From: Chamaelirium japonicum
Taxonomy: Eukaryota > Streptophyta > Magnoliopsida > Liliales > Melanthiaceae
Assembly (NCBI GenBank): GCA_947650365.1
Contig: OX393557.1
Coordinates: 48,932,418 to 48,996,417, forward strand
Direction: 5' to 3'
DNA: 64,000 bases
The notes beneath the pieces are model-generated. The model ran no database searches and was not told the DNA's origin. It saw only the letters and a list, made by a program, of their open reading frames with translations. A program made the translations under genes and the position numbers. Positions 10,170-20,134 of this stretch are shown piece by piece (position 1 is the stretch's first letter; each line of letters opens with the position of its first letter).

Positions 10170-10453
10170 ATATACGTGGGGCTTCTCAACCCTCTCTACA
10201 GAAATGTTTTCGAAACTGAACTGGACATCGAACCGAAAAGGTTCCCGGGCCGATCTAGATCAGTTCAAACTGACGGCTCAGCCGGTTGAACCAGACAAAT
10301 CATAGGATCAATAGTAAGAGTCTTTCATCCATAGTTCACATGTTGGAAGCCTAGGTGGCCATAATCTGACTGTTTTTTTTATTTTTGAAAATGGTTTTAT
10401 CATATAACCAGCCGGTTCACACTTTTACCCCAGTTCAATCGGGAGGTCGGGAT
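10170..10453. other. Non-coding spacer with CCGGTT-type repeat text
   Basis: No gene seen. It contains AACCGGTTC-like phrases similar to the left end of the hAT transposon near 49330, plus AT-rich text. Confidence 0.35.
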
Positions 10454-11030
10454 TAGGGGTGGCAATCCTTGACCCGACCCGCCAACCCGACCCGAAGTTA
10501 GCGGGTTTGGGTTTGCTCTAAACGGGTTCGGGTCATAAACGGGTCGACCCGATTGACACGTTTATTTAATGGGTCGGGTTCGGGTTTGTCCTTACAACCC
10601 GATTGACCCGACTTGACCCGTTTACCAAATGGGTCGTGTCAATCCGACCAGACCCGACCCGAGCCAACCCGAACCGACCTGACCCAACTTGAACCAACCC
10701 GGCCCAATCCCACCTGTCTTGACCAAACCCAACAGGTTTACATAGGTTTTGTTGACCCAACCCGATCCAACCCGGCCCAATCCCACCCGTCTTGACCCAA
10801 CCCGACAGGTTTACATAGGTTCTCTTGACCCAACCCGACCCGACACGACCCGACCTGTTTAGTAAACGGGTTAAACGGGTCGGGTCAACACGTTATTAGG
10901 CGGGTCGGGTTCGGGTTTAAGTTTTTTACCCGTTTATTAAACGGGTTGGGTTTGGGTTGGATGTTTTGCCCTTATACCTATGTCTCAACCCGACCCGAAC
11001 CCGACCCGACCCGACCCATTGCCACCTCTA
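10454..11030. mobile_element. hAT-type MITE, TAGGGGTGGCAA family (D)
   Basis: Termini TAGGGGTGGCAA / GCCACCTCTA are flanked by an 8-bp duplication with one mismatch (GTCGGGAT 10446-10453, GTCGGGAC 11031-11038). The interior is almost wholly degenerate repeats of GACCCG / CGGGTC with AAACGGGT. No coding capacity. Confidence 0.85.
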
Positions 11031-11361
11031 GTCGGGACTATAAGCCGAGCCCATGGCAGCTACGGTTGGGACAAATGAGAATAGAGTGTTTGCTAAGATT
11101 CATACAATAAGTGCGATGCCCGGTTACTTGGGCGTGGGCTGCCCTTTGTCGATAGGGCGAGTCGGGACTCGGGAGAGATTTGGTTGGACAACTTTTTTGT
11201 GTGACGTCACCCGATCGCAATCGTCCCTCTGCCTGCCAGTGGGGGGCTGTGTGCGACTCACAAGTCAGGTTGGGTGCAAGGGACAGTTGTGATGGAGTTC
11301 CGCATCAGGGTCGGAAAAAAAAAAAAATTGAAAAACTATTGTACCAAATAGCATTTACACC
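11031..11361. other. Unassigned sequence before the TR-GAG insertion
   Basis: No exon or element end recognised. It contains an A13 run (11316-11328). The last five bases, ACACC (11357-11361), are the left target duplication of the LTR element. Confidence 0.4.
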
Positions 11362-12074
11362 TGTGGGCACCGAAATTAGCCTACAGATTGGACCCGACCC
11401 GCATGCGAACACGGCCCGCACACAACGGCCCGCATGCGAAACTCGGCCCACACACAACGGCCCGTATGCGAAAATCTGGCCCACGCACAACGGCCCGCAT
11501 GCAACTTGGCCCACACACAACGGCCCACATGCGAACCTCGGCCCATACACAACGGCCCGCATGCAAATTGGGCCCGCACACAAATGGCCCGCATGCGCAC
11601 TCGGCCCGCGTGCAAACCCAATTCGCGCATCGCGGCCCAACTCGAAGCAAACGGGTCCCACCGGACCCGCGACTCGAACACAAAGAGGGGGGCCCACCGG
11701 CCCCCCCCTCTTGAAAACCGTGCCCCCCTCATCAAGGAGAGGTGGGGCCGGCCATAAAAGAAAAAGAAAAGAAAAGAAAAAGAAAAAGAAAAGAAAAGAA
11801 AAAGAAAAGAAAAAGAAAAGAAAGGAAAAAGAAATCAAAACCGCCTCGATGCGGGGGGAGGTGGCGTGGACGTCTACGTAGCCGTAGATCCGCGACGATC
11901 CCTCGATCCAACGGACAAGATGACGTTGTGTCGCCATCCGATCCAAAAGTGCAACAAGAATAACAACTCAATCTTTAAAAGATCGAGTCACATCTAGCCC
12001 GTAACCACCCCAACTAAAAGGGAGGGGGTTGAGTTTGTTTCCCCGAATCAAGGAACAAAATCTCGATGGTTATG

Positions 12075-12121
12075 GGGGGAGATATTGGATGAAACAAAAA
12101 GATTTCAGCAATATCTCCCCC
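12075..12121. promoter_or_regulatory. Stem-loop upstream of the LTR TATA box
   Basis: GGGGGAGATATTG (12075-12087) and CAATATCTCCCCC (12109-12121) form a perfect 13-bp stem with a 21-nt loop. It ends 17 bp before TATAAATA and is conserved in all three LTRs (also near 15352-15398 and 25262-25308). It could be a promoter element or an RNA structure; role unknown. Confidence 0.7.
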
Positions 12122-12138
12122 AACCACCCACCTTTGCC

Positions 12139-12146
12139 TATAAATA
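12139..12146 (+). promoter_or_regulatory. LTR 1 TATA box
   Basis: TATAAATA followed by GAGGGGGTGGGGGAAGG, in the same context as the other two LTRs. Confidence 0.75.
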
Positions 12147-13744
12147 GAGGGGGTGGGGGAAGGCATCAAAGGTGGAAAGCTGAAGAGGAAAAGGCTCTGC
12201 AAAGACGAGCTCCAACGCTTGAAGACCGAAGGCTTCACGAGGCACGGCAAGCATATCCTACGGGAGTCCTTGGCCCTTCAAGTCCTCATCAACGTGAAGA
12301 CCTTGCACTCGAAGATCAAAGCTTCGACTCCTCGCACGAAGAAGAAAGCTTGGAGAAAAAGACCCGGAGTCGTCGTCATCCCGACTTCTCCAACGATCTT
12401 CATCAACTCCGAAGAAGCCATAAGCAAAGGCCGGAGAAGAAGATCGAAGCCGACAACACCCGTCGTCTTCAACAAAGGCGTCGACTCCTCGCACGAAGAA
12501 GAAAGCTTGGAGAAGAAGGCCTGAAGCCGGTGCTACCCCTGCCGTCTTCGTCAACAAAAGCCGACGCTACAACCGTCGTGCGGAGATCGGTGCTACCCCC
12601 ACCGTCCTCACCAACAAAGCCGACGCTATAACCGTCGTGCGGAGATCGGTGCTACCCCCGCCGTCTTCATCAACAAAGCCGACGCTACAACCGTCGTGCG
12701 GAGATCGGTGCTACCCCCGCCGTCTCCACCAACAAAGCCGACGCTACAACCGTCGCACGGAGATCGGTGCTACCACTGCCGTCTTCATCAACAAAAGCCG
12801 ATGCTACAACTGTCGCATAGAGATCGGTGCTACACCCGCCATCTCCAAAAGAAGCCTTCAACTCCAATCAAGCCAAACACGCCCGGAGAAGAAGCCGACG
12901 TCACAACCGTCGCATAGAGATCGGTGCTACACCCGCCATCTCCAAAAGAAGCCTTCAACTCCAATCAAGCCAAACATGCCCGGAGAAGAAGCCGACGTCA
13001 CAACCGTCGCCAGGTCCAAAAGCCGAAGACGAAAGAGCTTTGCAAGAGAAGCTCCAACGCTCGAAGACCGAAGGCTTCACGAGGCACGGCAAGCATATCC
13101 TACGGGAGTCCTTGGCCCTTCAAGTCCTCATCAACGTGAAGACCTTGCACTCGGAGATCAAAGCTTCGACTCCTCGCACGAAGAAGAAAGCGTGGAGAAG
13201 AAGACCCGGAGCCGTCATCACCCGATTGCTCCAACGATCTTCATCAGCTCCGAAGACGCCATAAGCAAAGGCCGGAGAAGAAGATCGAAGCCGACAACAC
13301 TCGTCGTCTTCAATCAAGGCATCGACTCCTCGCACGAAGAAGAAAGCCGGGAGAAGAAGGCCTGAAGCCGGTGCTACCCCTGCCGCCTTCGTCAACCAAA
13401 AGCCGACGCTACAACCGTCGTGCTAAAGCCGGTGCCACACCCGCCGTCTTCATCAACAAAAGCCGACGCTACAACCGTCGCACAAAGATCGGTGCTACAC
13501 CCGCCGTCTTCATCAACGAAAGTCGACGCCACAACCGTCGCACAAGCATCGGTGCTACCCCCGCCGAAAAGCTAAAACCGACGCCACAACCGTCGAGGAA
13601 GCCGAAAGAGTAAAGAAGCCTTGAAGAGGTAACGCCAGTCGTTCGAGAAGAAGATCGAGTCGACGCTAAAGTCAAAGCTGACGCAAGAAGCCAAAGCAAA
13701 CGCACCGGTAAAGCCCGCGCTAAAGCAACGCACGTGCCAAAGCC

Positions 13745-14599
13745 GGCCCCCGCGCCCGCTGCCTGCGCCGCCCGCGTACTGAGCCCGCAGCCCCGGCCTC
13801 CTCCGCGCCCTCGCGCCGCTCGCGCGCTGCGCCCGCAGCCCCGGCCGCCTCCGGCCCCCGCGCCGCCCGCACAGCCCGCTGCTGCGCCCGGCCCCCGCGC
13901 CGCCCGCACAACCCGCCGCTGCACCTGCCCGCTCGCGCCCGGCTCCGGCTCCAGCGCCCTGCGCCCGCGCCGCCGGCCCCATCGCCCTGCGCCCGCGCCG
14001 CCGGCCCCCGCAGCGTGCCGCTCCGGCCCCCGCGCCCTGCCGCACCGGCCCGCGGCCTTGGCTGCGCCCGCCGCGCCCTGCGAACCCGGCCCCGCGCTCC
14101 GAGCCCGTCTCCATCCTACGCGCCGGCCGCCATAGCAGCCCCCGGCCGCGCCCGTCGCACGCACGCAGCCCCGGCCTCCATCCCTCCCGCGCGCCGGCCA
14201 CCACAGCAGCCCCCGGCCGCGCCTCGCACCCTCCGGCCACCGCACCGGCCCACGCCCACCATGCGAAAAAAAAAAAAAAAAAAAGAAGAAGAAGAAGAAG
14301 AAGAAGAAGAAGGAGGAGGAGGAAGAAGACGCGCCTTGCTTGCGACCCTCCGCCGTCCACGGGCCGACGATCTTCCCTCCTCCAAGAACCCCATGGCGTC
14401 ACCATCTTCATCCTCCGCGGCATCGTTGCGAAGCAAGAAACCCTAGCAGAGCTCTCAACTCCAAGCCGCCGGGAATCGCCGATAATGAAGAGAAACGAAA
14501 GACAGGGGTCCTTTTAAAGACCTAATCCCACACGAATACGCGACTCAAGTCCAACCGCTACACGTTTCCCGCGGGCGCGCTCGAACTTGAGGGGGCACT
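13745..14599 (+). other. Fragment of 3' internal region between LTR 1 and LTR 2
   Basis: Very GC-rich text (CCGCGCCCTGC-like units), an A18 run (14265-14282), (GAA)n, then TTTCCCGCGGGCGCGCTCGA and a purine-rich tract (CTTGAGGGGG, 14585-14595) directly before LTR 2. The same order precedes the right LTR at 24480-24519, so this is the 3' tail and polypurine tract of an element whose remaining interior is deleted. It is homologous to, but clearly diverged from, the 22.2-24.5 kb region. The apparent long Ala/Pro/Arg frames here are base-composition artefacts. Confidence 0.75.
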
Positions 14600-15402
14600 T
14601 GTGGGCATCGAAATTAGCCCACGGGTCGAACCCGATTTTTACACAAAAAAATAAGCCCGCACCCGACGGCCTTCGGGTCAAACCCGATTTTTACAAAAAA
14701 AATGGGCCCGCACACAACGGCCCGCATGCGAAATTGGGCCCGCACACAACGGCCCGCATGCGAAACTGGGCCCGCACACAACGGCCCGCATGCGAAACTT
14801 GGGCCCGCACACAACGGCCCGCATACGAAACTCGGCCCGCGTGCAAGCTCAACCCGCGCACCATGGCCCAACTCGAAGCAAACGGGTCCCACCGGACCCG
14901 CGACTCGAACACAAAGAGGGGGGCCCACCGGCCCCCCCCCTTCTAGAAAACCGTGCCCCCCTCTTCATGGAGAGGTGGGGCCGGCCCTTCTAGAAAACCG
15001 TGCCCCCCTCTTCATGGAGAGGTAGGGCTGGCCCTAAAAGAAAAAGAAAAGAAAAAGAAAAGAAAAAGAAAAGAAAAAGAAAAGAAAGGAAAAAGAAATC
15101 AAAACCGCCTCGATGCGGGGGGAGGTGGCGTGGACGTCTACGTAGCCGTAGATCCGCGACGATCCCTCGATCCAACGGACAAGATGACGTTGTGTCGCCA
15201 TCCGATCCAAAAGTGCAACAAGAATAACAACTCAATCTTTAAAAGATCGAGTCACATCTAGCCCGTAACCGCCCCAACTAAAAGGGAGGGGGTTGAGTTT
15301 GTTTCCCCGAATCAAGGAACAAAATCTCCATGGTTATGGGGGGAGATATTGGATGAAACAAAAAGATTTCAGCAATATCTCCCCCAACCACCCACCTTTG
15401 CC

Positions 15403-15410
15403 TATAAATA
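15403..15410 (+). promoter_or_regulatory. LTR 2 TATA box
   Basis: TATAAATA, 1.3 kb upstream of the gag start and preceded by the conserved stem-loop. This is the promoter positioned to transcribe gag. Confidence 0.75.
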
Positions 15411-16605
15411 GAGGGGGTCGGGGAAGGCATGAAGCGTCGGAAAGCCGAAGACGAAAGAGCTTCGCAAGAGAAGCTCCAACGCTCGAAGACCGAAGGCTTC
15501 ACGAGGCACGGCAAGCATATCCTACGGGAGTCCTTGGCCCTTCAAGTCCTCATCAACGTGAAGACCTTGCACTCGGAGATCAAAGCTTCGACTCCTCGCA
15601 CGAAGAAGAAAGCGTGGAGAAGAAGACCCGGAGCCGTCATCACCCGATTGCTCCAACGATCTTCATCAGCTCCGAAGAAGCCATAAGCAAAGGCCGGAGA
15701 AGAAGATCGAAGCCGACAACACTCGTCGTCTTCAATCAAAGCATCGACTCCTCGCACGAAGAAGAAAGCCGGGAGAAGAAGGCCTGAAGCCGATGCTACC
15801 CCTGCCGCCTTCGTCAACCAAAAGCCGACGCTACAACCGTCGTGCTAAAGCCGGTGCCACACCCGCCGTCTTCATCAACGAAAGTCGACGCCACAACCGT
15901 CGCACAAGCATCGGTGCTACCCCCGCCGAAAAGCCAAAACCGACGCCACAACCGTCGAGGAAGCCGGAAGAGTAAAGAAGCCTTGAAGAGGTAACGCCAG
16001 TCGTTCGAGAAGAAGATCGAGTCGAAGCTAAAGTCAAAGCCGACGCAAGAAGCCAAAGCAAACGCACCGGTAAAGCCCGCGCTAAAGCAACGCACGTGCC
16101 AAAGCCAAGCAACTACGACGGTCACGAGCAAAGCACCGCACGTTCTAGCCGATACGACGCGAAGTCCGGAAGAACTAAAGCATCGCAAGTCTCTACCCGT
16201 CTACGTTCAAGCGCAAGCGCCAAAGCAAAGCAAAAGCCAGAGCCACGCCAAAGCTACGCCAAATCCGAAAGCTAAAGCCAAAGCTGACGCCAAAAACACG
16301 ATCGACGCCGCGAACCGACGATCAAGGACGCCGAGGTCGAGCAAGGATCGAGGAAGACACGAAGACCGAGGAACGAAGCCCAAAGCCTCCCTAGCCGAGA
16401 AAGCGCGAAGCACGGACGGGACAAGATCAACGGCGGAACTCCTTAGCCTCTCAAAAACCCTCACCCTGTAAAGACCTCTGTCCTGGGCAACCCCTTCAGA
16501 GCTCTCACACGAATACCACGTGGAGACGCGGATCAAAGGGACCCTCCAGAGGATCTCTCCCACAATCTCCTGATCAAAGAAAATTTGTAATCTCGTGTGA
16601 TCCGC

Positions 16606-16611
16606 AATAAA
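16606..16611 (+). terminator. LTR polyadenylation signal
   Basis: AATAAA about 30 bp before the LTR end. The same hexamer is present in LTR 3 (about 27430). Confidence 0.5.
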
Positions 16612-16647
16612 GACGACCCGAATCTTTTTTCCGCGACCACAGATTTC

Positions 16648-16665
16648 TGGCACGCCCGGTGGGAC
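16648..16665 (+). promoter_or_regulatory. Primer-binding site
   Basis: TGGCACGCCCGGTGGGAC starts six bases after the LTR ends. TGG is complementary to the CCA end of a tRNA. The tRNA species was not determined. Confidence 0.65.
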
Positions 16666-16714
16666 CATCCTCTCCTTTCATCCGTACGTTTGAAGGAGTT
16701 GCTTCAAGTTCGCA

Positions 16715-19700
16715 ATGGCCGGAACGAACGATGATACGTTTGCTCCAACAAGCCTCTCACCTATCGCCGAGTCTCCACTACTCCAACACGGCGATCCAGA
16801 AAACCCGGTGGATGACATTCCCCCGGTAGTACGCGTTTACACTCGGCGTACTCAAACTCTTGCGGACTTCTTCACGCCAGAAACTGCTGCTGAAGGTGCT
16901 CGCCAAATCACCAATGAGGCCTTGGTGCATGAAGAAACAAGCCTCAATCCTGGAACATCTGTCCAGAAGTTTGGGGAGGACCAGCCCCAACCCCGAACCC
17001 GTTCGGGTTCTCCAGCGGACTTTGCACCTCCCTTGCCGGGGGCAAACATCCGTCATCAAGCAGAAGCAAGTCAGCGTAACTACGTGTCCGACGACGATGG
17101 CGAGGGTGCGGGCATGCAACATCGAGACGTCCTGCGACATCATCCTCCGTCCGCTCTCCAGCTCCAAGTCATGCAAATGGGTGAACACATGGCTCAGCTC
17201 ACCCGACTAATGGAAGAGAAAGATCGTTACATCAACACCTTGCTTCAAAGGCTGAGTGCCAGGGATGTCGCAACATTCGGTCAACCTCCTGCTTCTCCAG
17301 TAGCTGCTCCAGCCCCGTCTCCAACTCCTGCTCTTGCAGAAGTTGGCCCGACAATACTAGCAACTACTCCTGCACTTCCCTCGGCTCCCGTGCCAGCCTC
17401 GGCGGCCGCGCAACCTTCGATGGCAGCGACGATGAATGCCCAGCAGATACAAGCACTGGTGGCAGACATGATGCGTTCCCACGGCAGTAGCCTACCTCCG
17501 ATTACGGTGGCATATTCAAAGCCTTACACCACAAGGATCCAACAGCTGCGCTTCCCTACCGGGTTCCAGCCACCAAAGTTCCAGCACTTCGACGGGAAGA
17601 GAAATCCAAGGCAACACATTGCCCACTTCGTCGAAACTTGCAACAACGCCGGCACATACGACGACGCGATGGTGAAGCAGTTCGTTCGCACCCTCAAAGG
17701 TAATGCTTTTGACTGGTATGTTGATCTTCCTCCAGGATCCATTGACAGCTGGGATCAAATGGAGAGGGAGTTCCTCAACCGCTTCTACAGTACTCGACGC
17801 ATCGTCAGCATGACCGAGCTTACTGCTACCAAGCAAAGGAAGGATGAGCCGGTGATCGACTACATTGATCGTTGGAGAAACCTTGCGCTAAACTCGCGAG
17901 ATCGCTTGTCTGAAGACTCGGCTATTGAGTTGTGCACCCAAGGCATGCACTGGGGCTTGCTCTACATCCTCAAAGGGATCAAGCCTCGGTCCTTCGAAGA
18001 ACTGGCGACTCGAGCCCACGACATGGAGCTCAGCTTAGCAAATCGCGGGGACTCAAAGGCCATAGCCTTCCAGAAGGTGGAAGAGGAGGACGAACCGGCG
18101 GCATCAAAGCAAGTTAATGTCACCGACCTCGCTTCGACTTCCAAACCACTCAAGATCGGTGGCAAGCTGGACAAAGGCAAAGGAGCCGCCATACCACCTC
18201 CTCAGCCTCAACGGCCACCAAGGATGACCCTCGAGGAGCTTGAAGCTAAGGAGTATCCCTTCCCAGACTCGGAAGTTTCCTCCATGTTTGATCAGTTGAT
18301 GCAAGAAAAGATGATCGAGCTTCCGCCACCAAAAAGGCCGGAACAAGCACATCGAGTCAACGATCCGCTCTTCTGCAAGTACCACCGGATGGTCAGCCAT
18401 CCCATCGAGAAGTGCTTTGTCTTTAAAGATAAGATCATGGCACTCGCCAAGCAAGGGATGATCGAGATCGACTCTGGTGATATCGTCGAGTCAAATATGA
18501 CGTCAATCACCTTCGATTCCTTCCCGCCAGCACTGATTGCTCCACAACGCACTTCAGCAAGGCTGCGCATCGTCTGTCAAAGATCAATGGCGAAACCAGC
18601 TCCAAGAAGACGACAACGGTATGCTCCTGCAGTGCCCAGGGCCAAATCCTCACTGCTTTGGGGGCAACCGCCTCTCGCGCAAACACTCCCTCTTCCAAAC
18701 AAAGCTACATCCCAGCATGTGCTCAAAGCAAGAAACGAGCAAAGAGACCCTGAAGTCAGCCTGCTAGGCCAGCCATCAGGTAAGTTCGACTTCTATGTCT
18801 TTTACTCCAAGCTTCCTTCAATCCCAATAAAAGAAGTCAAGCCAACCGGCTGGGGATCAGAAGATGAATCGGTAAAGCCTATAGAAGAGCAAGTCCTTCA
18901 GATCAAAGAAGAGCCTTTGATTACAACACCAATTCTTCACCCTGGCGAGAAAGATCTTCTTGATAAAAACGCATGGGCTATGACGCCTCGAAGGAGAAGG
19001 CCACGACAGTCAAGCTACAGGATAGCATGTCTGGCCAACCACGAGCAAGATCGGACGACAAGAAAACTCCCCGAAAGAAAGACCTTCAAGGAAAAGAGTG
19101 AAGCTCCAGAACGAAAGACATCCAAAGTACCTCCAGCAAGTCCGGAAAATCTTCTCCAGCAAACATACCCAGAGCTGGTGACACTCCAGGAGTTCTTTCC
19201 CAATCGCTTCCTCGAAGCTGATCAAAACTTCAAACTTTCCTGCTGCATGATGGAAGTTCACCAAGTGCTCCAGGAAGACGATAAAGAAGGCAGCACCAAT
19301 ATCGAAAGCATGGAGAGAAGCATTGCTGCCAACGACAAGCCATTCAATAAGGACGAAGCACACCTTGCTGACATCGAATTCCACCAGGTCAAAGACCCCG
19401 TTGCAGAAGTTCCTCCAGCAAAAGCTCTACGAGCCCGGAAAGTCAAAGCAGCTGCGAGGGACAAAACCTCTCCACTTGCAAAACCAGTGATATCCTCCGG
19501 CCAGACAGTGCACAAAGATAAAGAAGCATCGGCTTCAAAACGGAAAATTCACATCAACTCCAAATCAAGCTCAACGCCACACGTTCCGTTGCCTGCTCTA
19601 GATGCGACAGCCCTGTGGCTCGCGCCTCAATGGCTTCGCAAGCCAGGACGATCGCCTTCCATTCCAGCAAAGGAACTATCATCACAATTCTCCAAGGCCA

Positions 19701-20134
19701 ACTTCATCACTTTGCAAGAGATGGCACTACCGTTACATGGTCTGTTGCATGTCTCGAGCTCAACCGAGTCTTCCGAGTACACCAGCTCCGAGCAACTCGC
19801 AATCAAGCCAGGAAACACTCGGGGGCAAAACTCCACCGAATTGATGTTCAAATCCAGCCGCAACAAAGAAAGCACAGTGCATATGAGTTCACTACCCTCA
19901 GCTGCAATACCACATCGCCTGACAAAGACTCAAGCACGCCTCCGCAAAATTGGCGAACAAATTCTTCCAAATCGCCGAGACACCGGATCCAGTCAAACTC
20001 CAGCAATCATCAAAACTCCAGTCAAAAGGATCTTCACTTCTAACTACATTGAAGCGAAGAAGGCGGATGACAACTGTGAACCAGCGGCGACTCTGCCTAC
20101 CAGCGGCAAGTCCCTCAAAAGGTACTTTGCCTAG
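16715..20134 (+). CDS. gag: Large Gag polyprotein of the TR-GAG element
   Basis: Uninterrupted frame of 1139 codons starting 73 nt after LTR 2 (MAGTNDDTFAPTS). Residues ~1-270 are acidic then Ala/Pro-rich. Residues ~275-440 are the retrotransposon Gag core (FQPPKFQHFDGKRNPRQHI, FDWYVDLPPGSI, MEREFLNRFY), which builds the cytoplasmic virus-like particle in this family. A zinc-binding C-x2-H-x4-H-x4-C motif, CKYHRMVSHPIEKC, lies near residue 553, as in Tat-type Gypsy Gags. Residues ~600-1139 are a long charged tail (Lys/Ser/Glu-rich) without a recognised domain. The tail is unusually long for a Gag and no protease motif was seen in it. An intact frame suggests recent mobility. Confidence 0.88.
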   Translation: MAGTNDDTFAPTSLSPIAESPLLQHGDPENPVDDIPPVVRVYTRRTQTLADFFTPETAAEGARQITNEALVHEETSLNPGTSVQKFGEDQPQPRTRSGSPADFAPPLPGANIRHQAEASQRNYVSDDDGEGAGMQHRDVLRHHPPSALQLQVMQMGEHMAQLTRLMEEKDRYINTLLQRLSARDVATFGQPPASPVAAPAPSPTPALAEVGPTILATTPALPSAPVPASAAAQPSMAATMNAQQIQALVADMMRSHGSSLPPITVAYSKPYTTRIQQLRFPTGFQPPKFQHFDGKRNPRQHIAHFVETCNNAGTYDDAMVKQFVRTLKGNAFDWYVDLPPGSIDSWDQMEREFLNRFYSTRRIVSMTELTATKQRKDEPVIDYIDRWRNLALNSRDRLSEDSAIELCTQGMHWGLLYILKGIKPRSFEELATRAHDMELSLANRGDSKAIAFQKVEEEDEPAASKQVNVTDLASTSKPLKIGGKLDKGKGAAIPPPQPQRPPRMTLEELEAKEYPFPDSEVSSMFDQLMQEKMIELPPPKRPEQAHRVNDPLFCKYHRMVSHPIEKCFVFKDKIMALAKQGMIEIDSGDIVESNMTSITFDSFPPALIAPQRTSARLRIVCQRSMAKPAPRRRQRYAPAVPRAKSSLLWGQPPLAQTLPLPNKATSQHVLKARNEQRDPEVSLLGQPSGKFDFYVFYSKLPSIPIKEVKPTGWGSEDESVKPIEEQVLQIKEEPLITTPILHPGEKDLLDKNAWAMTPRRRRPRQSSYRIACLANHEQDRTTRKLPERKTFKEKSEAPERKTSKVPPASPENLLQQTYPELVTLQEFFPNRFLEADQNFKLSCCMMEVHQVLQEDDKEGSTNIESMERSIAANDKPFNKDEAHLADIEFHQVKDPVAEVPPAKALRARKVKAAARDKTSPLAKPVISSGQTVHKDKEASASKRKIHINSKSSSTPHVPLPALDATALWLAPQWLRKPGRSPSIPAKELSSQFSKANFITLQEMALPLHGLLHVSSSTESSEYTSSEQLAIKPGNTRGQNSTELMFKSSRNKESTVHMSSLPSAAIPHRLTKTQARLRKIGEQILPNRRDTGSSQTPAIIKTPVKRIFTSNYIEAKKADDNCEPAATLPTSGKSLKRYFA

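Larger units (their letters stand above)
11362..13744 (+). repeat. LTR 1 (left, 3'-truncated)
   Basis: Matches the right LTR from its first base (TGTGGGCACCGAAATTAGCC) to ACGTGCCAAAGCC at 13744, where the sequence switches abruptly to GC-rich internal sequence. The missing part is the last ~530 bp. It contains tandem ~30-bp CGGCCCGCATGCGAAAC units (11398-11620), an AAAAG-rich tract (11757-11835), a TATA box, and ~59-bp repeats (GATCGGTGCTACCCCCGCCG) at about 12525-12835, followed by two ~97-bp repeats to 13010. The module CTCCAACGCT(T/C)GAAGACC occurs twice (12210 and 13047). Confidence 0.85.
14600..16641 (+). repeat. LTR 2 (middle, complete, shorter variant)
   Basis: Begins TGTGGGCATCGAAATTAGCC and ends CGCGACCACA. 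At 2,042 bp it is about 900 bp shorter than LTR 3, because the module starting CTCCAACGCTCGAAGACC and the GATCGGTGCTAC repeats occur once rather than twice. The first ~100 bases differ from LTR 1 and 3 (GGGTCGAACCCGATTTTTAC). The last ~1.2 kb is nearly identical to LTR 3. Confidence 0.85.

Noticed and set aside
11180-11946. Frames reading the Thr/Arg/Pro repeats at the LTR start
   Set aside because: They follow the ~30-bp LTR tandem repeats and occur in several frames at once.
12029-13365. Long plus-strand frames in LTR 1 and LTR 3 (for example 12637-13365 and 25823-26551)
   Set aside because: Repeat-derived text in the LTR, downstream of its TATA box; no known domain. A small LTR-encoded peptide cannot be excluded but is unsupported.
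13469-14423. Frames of 250-280 codons rich in Gly/Ala/Arg on the minus strand
   Set aside because: Base-composition artefact of the GC-rich retrotransposon interior; all frames are open there.
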